A DNA stretch of 64,000 bases from Capnocytophaga ochracea DSM 7271 (lineage in GTDB: Bacteria; Bacteroidota; Bacteroidia; Flavobacteriales; Flavobacteriaceae): NCBI RefSeq assembly GCF_000023285.1, contig NC_013162.1, forward strand, positions 2,297,001 to 2,361,000, written 5' to 3'. Both the position numbers and the translations under genes were made by a program. The notes under the pieces were generated by a model, which saw only the letters and a program-made list of their open reading frames with translations, ran no database searches and had not been told where the DNA came from. Within the stretch, counting starts at the first letter, position 1. Every line of letters starts with the position of its first letter. Positions 1-9,750 of the stretch are shown one piece after another.

Positions 1-1446
1 CATATTGAAACATATTACCCTGATATCAAAAATGCTGTCAAAGAAGAGATAGCACTTGATAAGGAAACTTATCCTAAAAGTTATGATAATAGCTATTTCA
101 GGGAATATGTTTTTGAAAAGAGATACAAAGAAGAATTTGAAACCATAGAAAGTAATATGACAAATCAAGCGATTAAGCCTACGATTATCGACCTACTACA
201 TTACAAACACCAAATCATTTTACAAGGTCCTCCAGGTACAGGTAAAACCCGTGAAGCCAAGCGTATTGCCAAACAGCTATTAGGTTTGAATGACAATGAT
301 AGCTTAGAGGGTAATGAGCAGTTTAAACTGATTCAGTTTCACCCCAGTTACTCTTACGAAGATTTTGTAAGGGGCATTGTAGCGCAACCCAATGAAACAG
401 GAGGGGGCATTGTCTATACAGCTGAAAATAAAGTGTTAGCTAAGTTTGCAGAGAAAGCATTGGAAGTTTACAATACAGAAAGTATTGAAGAGGAGGAAGA
501 AATAGTAGTAAACGAGGTCTATGATATTACAGAAGAATTTAAAAAATTTCTAAATAAAAAAAGAGAGAATAAAGAAGAGTTCTTTTTTGATCCTATAGAA
601 AGAACAGTTGTGTTTGATAAAATAGAAAATGGTAGATTATTTTATAAAGCAAAGGGAAAAATAAGTAGTATATCAATTTTTGATTTTTCTCAAGAAAATC
701 TAAATGATAATTTTAAAAGTTTTTATGAGAATATAAAACGTAACAAAGGTGGATATTGGGAAATAATGACTGATTATTTTATACAATGGGCTGATATTGT
801 AAAAACTTATACATCTTGTAAGAGCATTGTAAAGAAAAAGAAAGGTACTAAACCCTTCGTCCTCATAATTGACGAAATCAACCGTGCAAACCTTTCAACA
901 GTATTGGGGGAACTTATTTATGCCTTGGAATATCGCGGGGAATCCGTGGAAAGTATGTATGCTTTAGATGATACTAAGGAAAGTAGAAAAATTATTCTAC
1001 CACCTAACCTTTACATCATCGGTACAATGAATACGGCTGACCGCTCGGTAGGGCATATAGATTATGCCATTCGTCGGCGCTTTGCCTTTGTGAATGTGTT
1101 GCCTAAGGAGTTAGAAGGGAATTTTGATAAAAACTTGTTTAAAGCAGTAAGTAAGCTCTTTATTGAGAACTATGATGAATATATTAACAATACAGATACT
1201 GAATTAAAACGTGCCCAAACCTTATCACCTGAATTTAAACCAGAAGATGTGTGGCTTGGACAGTCGTATTTTATTCAGAAAAAATATAGCGATGGAAAAG
1301 ATGTGCCTATGTCTATTCGTTGGGAATACGAAATCAAGCCCATTCTATTGGAATACATAAAAGATGGGATACTCATAGATAATATAAAGATTGAAGAACA
1401 AATGCAAGAAATTAAAACATTAGTCTATGAAAATAACCCTTCTTGA
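1..1446 (+). CDS. mcrB: McrB-family AAA+ GTPase of a McrBC restriction system (5' end outside window)
   Basis: Motor subunit of a type IV, modification-dependent restriction system. It would hydrolyse GTP and drive the McrC nuclease on DNA carrying modified cytosine. Numbering from the Met codon at 157, there is a Walker A (GPPGTGKT, residues 24-31), a Walker B (VLIIDEINRA, about 236-245) and the McrB signature MNTADRS (about 291-297) followed by an arginine-rich RRRFAF. An AT-rich insertion of about 110 residues lies between Walker A and B, as is usual in McrB. The frame stays open from base 1 to 157 with no stop, so the true start, and probably an N-terminal DNA-recognition domain, lies upstream of the window; the Met at 157 is not a convincing start. 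The 3' end overlaps mcrC by 20 bases, implying translational coupling. Confidence 0.9.
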   Translation, partial: HIETYYPDIKNAVKEEIALDKETYPKSYDNSYFREYVFEKRYKEEFETIESNMTNQAIKPTIIDLLHYKHQIILQGPPGTGKTREAKRIAKQLLGLNDNDSLEGNEQFKLIQFHPSYSYEDFVRGIVAQPNETGGGIVYTAENKVLAKFAEKALEVYNTESIEEEEEIVVNEVYDITEEFKKFLNKKRENKEEFFFDPIERTVVFDKIENGRLFYKAKGKISSISIFDFSQENLNDNFKSFYENIKRNKGGYWEIMTDYFIQWADIVKTYTSCKSIVKKKKGTKPFVLIIDEINRANLSTVLGELIYALEYRGESVESMYALDDTKESRKIILPPNLYIIGTMNTADRSVGHIDYAIRRRFAFVNVLPKELEGNFDKNLFKAVSKLFIENYDEYINNTDTELKRAQTLSPEFKPEDVWLGQSYFIQKKYSDGKDVPMSIRWEYEIKPILLEYIKDGILIDNIKIEEQMQEIKTLVYENNPS

Positions 1447-2740
1447 ACATCAACCCTATAGCATTAAAAAAGAGGAGGGGAGCATTTACTTTGAAGCAAT
1501 ACCTAAGATTTGTCCGTATGTATTGAAGAAAGATAAATGGGGAAATCCTATATATCCTTTTGAAATTAGTCGTACAAATGAGGAAGAAGTGTGTTTGCAG
1601 GCAGGCTATTACGTGGGAGCTTTGTGGTTGGTAAAACATCACAAATTCGTATATATAGAGCCTAAAATGAATAAAAAACAGATTGTTGAAGGCTTACCTA
1701 CCCAAGAGGAAGAATGGGCAGAAATCGACTACCTAAAAATGCTTCTCAGCATTACGGCACTCGACCCCAAACATACACAAAATCTTATCAAAATCTATTG
1801 GGACGAACCGCTAATTGCCATCGAACAGCAAAAAGACACGCTCACGCCTTTCCTAATGGTACAATTCCTATTGCTACTGAAGTGTATTGTGCGCAAAGGA
1901 CTTAAAAAATCGTACTACACGGTGGAGGAGAATCTTAATAACCGCATCAAAGGCAAGATACAGTTAGATAAGCATCTCAAACAAAATGTTTTTAAGAACA
2001 AACTCACAGCCCACGTATGTAGGTATCAAGAGTTTGGAATGGATAGCCTAGAAAATCGCTTTTTGAAGAAAGTTTTGCAGTTTATCATCAGCTTTAAGAA
2101 TACACACTCTAATTACTTTGCAGGCAATGACGAGTCTATTCGAGAACTGATTACGTATTGTAGTCCGCATTTTGAGTTGATTTCAGAAGAACTTGACGTA
2201 GAAAGCCTCAAAAAACTCACTACTAATCCTTTTTTTAAAGAATATGAGGAAGCTATTCGCATCGGGAAGCAGATTTTGAAGCGTTTTTCGTATAATATCA
2301 CCGAAACAACCCAACAAAAAGTAGCTATTCCGCCTTTTTGGATAGATATGCCAAAACTTTTTGAGTTATATGTATACAAAAAACTACAAGAACAGTTCGG
2401 CAGTAGGGGAGAGGTACACTATCATTTTACGGGTGATTATACCGAATTAGATTTCTTGCTCAACACTCCAGAATACAAAATGGTGATTGATGCCAAATAC
2501 AAAACTGTTTATGAAGATAGTAGAGTGATAGACGACATTCGTCAGGTGAGTGCTTATGCGCGTTTGGAGAGGGTTTATAAAGCCCTAAAAATAGACGACA
2601 ATAGGTTGATAGATTGCCTTATCATCTACCCCTCATTCGAACAAAATACCGATTTAAACATCGCAAATAAAAAGGAGATACATCAGTACAGAAATATTTA
2701 CAAATTAAGTGTTTCTGTTCCATTAATCATTAACAATTAA
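1427..2740 (+). CDS. mcrC: McrC, nuclease subunit of the McrBC restriction system
   Basis: Nuclease partner of McrB, 437 aa. The C-terminal half carries a PD-(D/E)xK-type active site: an acidic residue in YTELDFLL (about 340) and D-A-K in VIDAKYK (residues 355-357). The N-terminal half is the McrB-interacting part known for the family. The start overlaps the end of mcrB by 20 bases in another frame, so the two are one operon. Whether the target is 5-methylcytosine, hydroxymethylcytosine or another modification cannot be read from the sequence, because the specificity domain of McrB is outside the window. Confidence 0.9.
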   Translation: MKITLLEHQPYSIKKEEGSIYFEAIPKICPYVLKKDKWGNPIYPFEISRTNEEEVCLQAGYYVGALWLVKHHKFVYIEPKMNKKQIVEGLPTQEEEWAEIDYLKMLLSITALDPKHTQNLIKIYWDEPLIAIEQQKDTLTPFLMVQFLLLLKCIVRKGLKKSYYTVEENLNNRIKGKIQLDKHLKQNVFKNKLTAHVCRYQEFGMDSLENRFLKKVLQFIISFKNTHSNYFAGNDESIRELITYCSPHFELISEELDVESLKKLTTNPFFKEYEEAIRIGKQILKRFSYNITETTQQKVAIPPFWIDMPKLFELYVYKKLQEQFGSRGEVHYHFTGDYTELDFLLNTPEYKMVIDAKYKTVYEDSRVIDDIRQVSAYARLERVYKALKIDDNRLIDCLIIYPSFEQNTDLNIANKKEIHQYRNIYKLSVSVPLIINN

Positions 2741-2759
2741 TCATTTATCATTAAAAAAT

Positions 2760-3455
2760 ATGTCACAATTCTACAATAGTATCGCTGAGAAATACGATGC
2801 TATCTTTCCGCTATCGCCTGCACATAAAGTCTTTTTCGATGCCGAAGTGTACGGCAAGACAGTTCTTGATGTAGGGGCAGGTACGGGCAACCTTACCGCC
2901 TATCTGCGCGCACAGGGCTATGATGTTACGGCTATCGACCTCAGTAAGGCACTCATTGCTCAGGCTACTGCCAAGGATATTGAAGTGCAAGAGCTCAATA
3001 TGCTTGCTATCGATACTTTACCTATGCTCGATACTATTATCAACATTGGGAACACGCTCCCACATTTGGATAATAAAGACGAAGTGCAGACTTTTCTTAA
3101 AAAGGCTTATAACCAACTCACGCAAGGAGGCAAACTTATCTTGCAAATGGTAAACTTTGAGAAGTATTTTGCCCAGAAAGAAGGTAATTTTCTCGGTAAC
3201 CTGCCTTTAATAGAGAACGAAAAAGTAAAGTTTGAGCGTTCTTATCACTTAAACCGCGAAGGGAAGGTAGTTTTTAAGACAGTTTTGGACGAAACTATTG
3301 CCAATGAAGAGCTTTTACAGCCTATTCTTTCCGAAGAACTCACCCTATGGCTCTCTCAAATAGGTTTTAAAGACCTTAAACTATACGGCAACTTCAAAAA
3401 AGAGCCTTTTAATCCTGAAACTTCAATGGCGCTTATTGTAATAGCTCAGAAATAA
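2760..3455 (+). CDS. Class I SAM-dependent methyltransferase
   Basis: 231 aa. The SAM-binding glycine loop is VLDVGAGTGNLT at residues 35-46, with an acidic residue at the end of strand 2 (VTAIDLS). The Rossmann methyltransferase fold fills the whole protein with no extra domain. The substrate is not evident; the family includes small-molecule and quinone methyltransferases. It starts 19 bases after mcrC and may be co-transcribed, but nothing in it suggests a DNA methyltransferase (no NPPY or PC motif), so I do not treat it as part of the restriction system. Confidence 0.75.
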   Translation: MSQFYNSIAEKYDAIFPLSPAHKVFFDAEVYGKTVLDVGAGTGNLTAYLRAQGYDVTAIDLSKALIAQATAKDIEVQELNMLAIDTLPMLDTIINIGNTLPHLDNKDEVQTFLKKAYNQLTQGGKLILQMVNFEKYFAQKEGNFLGNLPLIENEKVKFERSYHLNREGKVVFKTVLDETIANEELLQPILSEELTLWLSQIGFKDLKLYGNFKKEPFNPETSMALIVIAQK

Positions 3456-3501
3456 CTTCTCTATACGATTGCTATTATTTTCATATCTCACAAATATTCC
3501 G

Positions 3502-3509
3502 TACTTTTG
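3502..3509 (+). promoter_or_regulatory. Bacteroidetes -7 promoter element before the DUF1877 gene
   Basis: TACTTTTG matches TAnnTTTG and lies 19 bases before the ATG at 3529. No clear TTTG is seen 19-21 bases upstream. Its position excludes the more upstream in-frame start at 3469. Confidence 0.5.
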
Positions 3510-3528
3510 CACTTTAAAACAATATATT

Positions 3529-4020
3529 ATGGCACGATTAGGAATGCTTTACGCTATTACTGATGAAGCGTTAGAACAATTAAAAGCGCAAGATATAGAC
3601 GAGATGTACGACTATATGCTTGAAGAAATAGAAGAAGAACTGTTTAATACTCCTGAAGGCTTTGAGATTAACAAAGCGTGGGAAGGAGTCCAGTTTTGTC
3701 TTGGGAAAGGCACGTGGAATGAAGAAAACAAAGTACCTTACAATGTTGTTTTCGGTGGGGAACTCATTTTAGACCACAATGACTATGTTATTTCGCTCAA
3801 AAAGCCCGAAGTTATCAAAGATATTGTGGCTTATCTGGAAACCAATAACCTACAAGAAACTATTAAAAACAATTTTGATAAAATCTCCGAAGAGGAATAT
3901 ACTCTCCCAAAAGATGAGGATAATCTTACATTTCTTTTAGACTGGAGCGAAGGACTTTTAGAGTTCTATAAAAACGCTTTAGACAAAGAGCTCAATGTTA
4001 TCTTTACCGTAGATATTTAA
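3529..4020 (+). CDS. YfbM/DUF1877-like protein
   Basis: 163 aa. The start MARLGMLYAIT, followed by an acidic helical stretch and a central block around KAWEGVQFCLG, resembles the YfbM (DUF1877) family, whose function is not established. I place the start at 3529 because a -7 promoter box (3502-3509) lies inside the upstream in-frame extension. No membrane segment or catalytic motif is visible. The next gene begins 22 bases downstream on the same strand. Confidence 0.6.
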   Translation: MARLGMLYAITDEALEQLKAQDIDEMYDYMLEEIEEELFNTPEGFEINKAWEGVQFCLGKGTWNEENKVPYNVVFGGELILDHNDYVISLKKPEVIKDIVAYLETNNLQETIKNNFDKISEEEYTLPKDEDNLTFLLDWSEGLLEFYKNALDKELNVIFTVDI

Positions 4021-4042
4021 TAAAACGTTAAAACATTATTTT

Positions 4043-4273
4043 ATGGAAACAATAACTTTTCAAACAAATGTAAAAGCAATAGATTTTCCTATTATAGAGG
4101 AAATATTGAAAAAGTTTAAAGCCACAGACATTAGAATCATCAAAGAAGAAGAAGAAAAAAAAGATGATACAGAAATGGCGGAGAAAGAGTTCTTTGCAAA
4201 AATAGACCGCTCTATGAAAAGCAAAAGAACTAAAGTTACTATAGAAGAACTTAGAGCTAAATATTTGAAATAA
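4043..4273 (+). CDS. Probable antitoxin of a YoeB/Txe-type module
   Basis: 76 aa, highly charged, with a lysine/glutamate-rich centre (EEEEKKDD) and a C-terminal VTIEELRAKYLK helix like that of Bacteroidetes antitoxins paired with Txe/YoeB toxins. The role is inferred mainly from the neighbour: its TAA stop overlaps the ATG of the toxin by one base (TAATG), a typical antitoxin-toxin coupling. By family precedent it should neutralise the toxin and repress the operon. Confidence 0.65.
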   Translation: METITFQTNVKAIDFPIIEEILKKFKATDIRIIKEEEEKKDDTEMAEKEFFAKIDRSMKSKRTKVTIEELRAKYLK

Positions 4274-4566
4274 TGGAAGAATTAGAAACGTATTCTTTGG
4301 AAGAAACAGAGGTTTTTTCTGAAGATATGGCAAAGCATATAAGTTCAGGACAGAAAAAAATTGTTGAGAGAATACTTAACCTTATCGAAGAAATAAAGCA
4401 ACACCCGACAACAGGAACGGGCAAGGTGGAGCGTCTCAAAGGTAAGGGAGAACGCCTTGTATATTCTCGGCGTATCAATGACAAGCATAGGCTTGTTTAT
4501 GAAATCTTTGAAGAAAAAAAGTTAGTGGTCTTAGCGACTGCTTATGGTCATTACAAAAACAAATAG
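4273..4566 (+). CDS. YoeB/Txe-family toxin (RelE superfamily mRNA interferase)
   Basis: 97 aa. The C-terminal two thirds matches YoeB: a helix pair (IVERILNLIEEIKQHP), then GTGKVERLKGKG, then SRRINDKHRLVYEI and a final AYGHY. Arg and Glu in the RRI..HRLVYE block and the C-terminal His-Tyr correspond to the catalytic positions of YoeB ribonucleases, which cleave mRNA at the ribosome. The N-terminal 25 residues are longer and more acidic than in E. coli YoeB. Coupled to the preceding antitoxin gene by a one-base overlap. Confidence 0.85.
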   Translation: MEELETYSLEETEVFSEDMAKHISSGQKKIVERILNLIEEIKQHPTTGTGKVERLKGKGERLVYSRRINDKHRLVYEIFEEKKLVVLATAYGHYKNK

Positions 4567-4587
4567 TCATTTATCATTAAACATTAA

Positions 4588-6216
<1,629 letters not shown>

Positions 6217-6247
6217 TTAATTATTAATGATGAATGGTTAATCACAG

Positions 6248-6303
6248 CACTTTGGCAAAGTTTATGGCACAAAAAGGTGATAAAAATGAACTTTGCCAGA
6301 GTG
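6248..6303. repeat. Inverted repeat of the TTTGGCAAAG type (REP-like element)
   Basis: The arms at 6248-6262 and 6289-6303 are inverted repeats over 15 bases with one mismatch, separated by 26 bases. Each arm contains the odd palindrome ACTTTGGCAAAGT or a near version. The same arm sequence recurs at 25441-25491. It lies between the ABC-F gene and the EVE/nuclease gene. Confidence 0.6.
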
Positions 6304-6335
6304 TTTTTGAGCTAAAAACCAAAAAATAAAACCAT

Positions 6336-7829
6336 ATGGAACTAAATCAATTCATTTGGAACAACTATAAAGAGAGTAAAGAAGGGCAAGAAGTGATTAA
6401 GCTTTTTGAGGAAGGGTATTTAGATGATATTCTTTCTAAATTTGTAAAAGATAGTACTAATAAGGACTTAGAGCAATATTTATTTATTATTGATGATATT
6501 GTAAATTCGTCTCCTCTTCCAGAAAATATTAAGCATAAAGATATTTATTCATATATTTTGGATAATGGTTTAAAGATATTGGATGAATCTGAAAAAGAAT
6601 ATGATATTTTTAAGCCAGAAGAATATGATTTGATTATAGCCTTTATAGAACCTTTTTCTTTATGCCTATTCTCTTCAAGCGAAGAAGGAGAGGAAGGTTT
6701 CTATATTCCTTATTTTTTTCAAATGAACTTTGGTGACTTGCAAAAAATAGCAGATACTTTTAATGTTGAACTACCAAAAGTTCCTCTAAGAAAAGACAAA
6801 AGAGAAAGGGCTTTATACTACTTAGAATTTTGTAAACTTTGGAATGAATTTAGAAAACAAAATAACCTTACCATATTTGAACTATGTGCTTTCCTTTATG
6901 ATTTTGCTCCTAAGTTTATCGGAAAAGAGAAAGAAGAGGACTTACCTGAACCTACTAATATTTGGATAACAGGAGGTGGAGTAAAAAATGGGGATTACAA
7001 ATTTCTAAGTGAAGCAAAATCTGATAGTAATTGTTTTTGGTCAGGGAATGAAGATGCAGTAAAAGGTGATATTATCCTTATGTATTGTCTTTCTCCCAAA
7101 AGTAGTATAGAATTTGTTTGTAGAGCAGTCACCGATGGTATTCGTGACCCTTTTTTCTGGTATTATGGAGAAACACATATAGGGCATATCCAACATATTA
7201 AACCTATTACTCTTGCTGAAATAAAAACAGATGGGCATTTGAAAGAACTTCCGATTGTTCGCAAAAACTTTCAAGGAGTGAATGGTACAAGACTTCATAA
7301 TGAAGATTATACTCGTATTTTAGAAATACTAGAACAAAAGGGAGAGGACATTTCTCGGTTACCTAAACTCTCGTCTGCCAACTTTACTCCTAATAAAGAT
7401 TGCAAAAACGAACGAGAAGTAGAAGTAAAAATAGTAGAACCTTTTTTAAAAGACCTTAATTATTTAGAAAATGATTGGGTTCGACAGCTTCCCGTAAGAA
7501 TGGGACGAGGAGAGCGCAATTTTCCTGATTATGTGTTCTTTGCTGAAACAAAAAAAGGTTATGAGAGAGGCAAAATGATATTAGAAACAAAGTTTTATAT
7601 CAAATCTAATGCAGAGCTAGAAGAAACTTTTCAACAAGCACAATCGTATGCTCTTAGATTAAATGCCAATAGGATAGTTATATGCGATAAAGATTTCATT
7701 TGGATTTATATGAAGAAAAACAATAACTTTGACCGAACTAAGTATTTAAAATACAATTGGCAAGAAATGAATAATCCTGAAATTTTTAATACCGTTAAAA
7801 AGGAAATAGGTAAAGATTTTATAAGATAA
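6336..7829 (+). CDS. EVE-like domain fused to a PD-(D/E)xK (HSDR_N-like) nuclease; candidate modification-dependent restriction enzyme
   Basis: 497 aa. Residues 1-200 are acidic, helical and unrecognised. Residues about 208-330 (from NIWITGGGVKNGDYK through KGDIILMYCLSP to LPIVRKNFQGVNGTRL) look like an EVE/PUA-like domain, a fold that binds modified bases. Residues about 355-465 look like the N-terminal nuclease domain of type I HsdR proteins: EVEVKIVEPFLKDLNY, an Asp in NFPDYVFF (about 396) and E-x-K in ILETKFY (about 416). Restriction of modified DNA is therefore plausible. Codon use is more AT-rich than in flanking housekeeping genes, fitting horizontal transfer, and mcrBC lies about 4 kb upstream. 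Domain calls are by eye; a regulatory RNA- or DNA-binding role is the alternative. Confidence 0.6.
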   Translation: MELNQFIWNNYKESKEGQEVIKLFEEGYLDDILSKFVKDSTNKDLEQYLFIIDDIVNSSPLPENIKHKDIYSYILDNGLKILDESEKEYDIFKPEEYDLIIAFIEPFSLCLFSSSEEGEEGFYIPYFFQMNFGDLQKIADTFNVELPKVPLRKDKRERALYYLEFCKLWNEFRKQNNLTIFELCAFLYDFAPKFIGKEKEEDLPEPTNIWITGGGVKNGDYKFLSEAKSDSNCFWSGNEDAVKGDIILMYCLSPKSSIEFVCRAVTDGIRDPFFWYYGETHIGHIQHIKPITLAEIKTDGHLKELPIVRKNFQGVNGTRLHNEDYTRILEILEQKGEDISRLPKLSSANFTPNKDCKNEREVEVKIVEPFLKDLNYLENDWVRQLPVRMGRGERNFPDYVFFAETKKGYERGKMILETKFYIKSNAELEETFQQAQSYALRLNANRIVICDKDFIWIYMKKNNNFDRTKYLKYNWQEMNNPEIFNTVKKEIGKDFIR

Positions 7830-7908
7830 ATTCTAAAAATCCAAAATGTCTATAATTATAGAAAAAACTAAACGAGGGAAAACGACAAAGAATTAATCAT
7901 ATAAGAAA

Positions 7909-8355
7909 ATGAAAATCATCGGAATTAGTGTACGCACTACCAATCAGAACGGACAAGCGATGCAAGACATCGGAAACCTTTGGCAACGCTTTTTTAGCGA
8001 GCAACTTTTGGCAAAAATACCCAATAAGGTAAGCGATGCCATTTACAGCATCTACACCGATTACCAAAAGGACTATACCGAGCCTTATACTTGCATCATA
8101 GGAGTGGAAGTTACCACGCTCAGCACGATTCCCGACGGCTTAGAGGGCAAGGAATTCCCTGAACAAACCTTTCAAAAGTTTGTAGCCAAAGGCGCAATGC
8201 CTCAAGCAGTAGGGGCAATGTGGCAACATATCTGGGACAACGATGCCACACTCAATCGCACTTATATATATGACTATGAGTGCTACACCGAGAAGTCTCA
8301 GCAAGGGGATACCTCCGAAGTAGATATTTTTATAGGCGTAAAAGAGAACAAATAG
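7909..8355 (+). CDS. GyrI-like/effector-binding domain protein
   Basis: 148 aa, a stand-alone ligand-binding domain of the GyrI-like/AraC effector-binding (SHS2) type. The family pattern is visible in the early TTNQNGQAMQDIGNLWQRFF helix, the central strand IIGVEVT, and the C-terminal YDYECYTEKSQQGDTSEVDIFIGV. No DNA-binding domain is attached, so it probably binds a small molecule, or acts like the Cass2-type single-domain proteins. The ligand is not predictable. Confidence 0.7.
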   Translation: MKIIGISVRTTNQNGQAMQDIGNLWQRFFSEQLLAKIPNKVSDAIYSIYTDYQKDYTEPYTCIIGVEVTTLSTIPDGLEGKEFPEQTFQKFVAKGAMPQAVGAMWQHIWDNDATLNRTYIYDYECYTEKSQQGDTSEVDIFIGVKENK

Positions 8356-8397
8356 CGAACTTAAAATAGAGGATTGCCAAAATACCTCTTAACTAAA

Positions 8398-9747
8398 ATG
8401 ATGTTACCAGAAGAAGAAAACTACGCGGTTACCAAATTCGAATTAATGCTCAAAGAGAATAACATTCTCTTTTTCGACGTTGATGAATTTGAAGAAATCG
8501 TAGAATATTACTTAGAATACGGACGCATTAGCAAAGCGAAACGTGCCTTGGAAATCGGTTTGTCACAACACCCCGATGCTTCATCACTTAAATTGCTAAA
8601 TGCAGAACAATTGGTGTTTGAAGACCGCTTAGAAGAGGCTTCGGAACTCCTCAATGAACTGTTGCTCATAGAACCTATGAATGCCGAAGTGCACGTGCAA
8701 CAGGCTAATCTGTACTCTAAAATGAACAAACATCATCGCGCTATTGAGTTACTACAATACGCCATCACACTTACCGATGACGTTTCGAATATCTATGCCC
8801 TAATGGCAATGGAATACCTCTATACGGAGGATTATACCAATGCCCAAAAGTATTTTACCAAATGTTTGAAAGAAGACCCTCAGGATTATACCGCCCTCCA
8901 ACAGTTGGTGTTCTGCTATGAGGTGTTGGGGGAAGTGCAAGAGGCAACCAACTTTCTAAACACTTACTTAGACCAAAATCCTTATTGTGAAGTTGCTTGG
9001 TATTACCTCGGTAAGCTGTATTTATCCATTACCGACCATAAAAATGCCTTGCGTTGTTTTGATTTTGCTATCATCAGCGACGATACTTTCACGGGGGCTT
9101 ATTTCGAGAAAGCTCGCGTGCTCGAAATGATGGAAGATTACGAAAAAGCTATCGAAAACTATAAGATTACTCTTACCTTAGACGATCCTTCGGCTTTGGC
9201 TTATCTGCACATTGGGCGTTGTTATGAGAAAATGCGTAACGATGCCAAGGCAGAAGAGTATTATTTCAGGGCTACTCACGAAGATCCTCAGCTCGACAAA
9301 GCGTGGATTACCTTAGCCGACTTCCATTACTTGCGTCATAATCACGCTAAGGCTCTAAAATACATTAAAAAGGTACTTACTTTTGAATCTAATGAGCCTT
9401 ATTATTGGCGCCGTTATGCCGAGCTGAATTATTATCACTTTCAGAACCTAAAAGAAGCAGAATACGGCTATCGGAAAGCGGTACAAAACGGCGATTATTC
9501 CTATACTACCCTCATCGAATGGATTGACCTACTGTTGCTCTCTAAAAAATACCGAGAAGCCTTATCTATCATTGCCGATATAGTGCAAATCTACCCGCAC
9601 GAGCTAGAGAATTACTATCGTATTGCTTTGGCTTATTACGGATTAGACGATTTAGAGGAAGCTACTCATTATTACCACTTAGGCTTACAACACGCACCCG
9701 AATGGCAGTCGTTTTTTGAACACAAATTCAACTTTAAAATACAATAG
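8398..9747 (+). CDS. Tetratricopeptide repeat protein
   Basis: About 449 aa, composed almost wholly of TPR-type helix pairs from residue 40 on (for example AYFEKARVLEMMEDYEKAIENYKITLTLDD and AYLHIGRCYEKMRNDAKAEEYYFRA). No signal peptide or membrane segment, so a cytoplasmic scaffold is likely. I prefer the ATG at 8398 (or 8401) over an in-frame TTG at 8374. The flippase gene follows after 3 bases, suggesting an operon. Confidence 0.8.
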   Translation: MMLPEEENYAVTKFELMLKENNILFFDVDEFEEIVEYYLEYGRISKAKRALEIGLSQHPDASSLKLLNAEQLVFEDRLEEASELLNELLLIEPMNAEVHVQQANLYSKMNKHHRAIELLQYAITLTDDVSNIYALMAMEYLYTEDYTNAQKYFTKCLKEDPQDYTALQQLVFCYEVLGEVQEATNFLNTYLDQNPYCEVAWYYLGKLYLSITDHKNALRCFDFAIISDDTFTGAYFEKARVLEMMEDYEKAIENYKITLTLDDPSALAYLHIGRCYEKMRNDAKAEEYYFRATHEDPQLDKAWITLADFHYLRHNHAKALKYIKKVLTFESNEPYYWRRYAELNYYHFQNLKEAEYGYRKAVQNGDYSYTTLIEWIDLLLLSKKYREALSIIADIVQIYPHELENYYRIALAYYGLDDLEEATHYYHLGLQHAPEWQSFFEHKFNFKIQ

Positions 9748-9750
9748 TTT

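Noticed and set aside
2760-3455. Cognate DNA methylase of the McrBC system
   Set aside because: McrBC needs no methylase, and the protein lacks DNA methyltransferase catalytic motifs.
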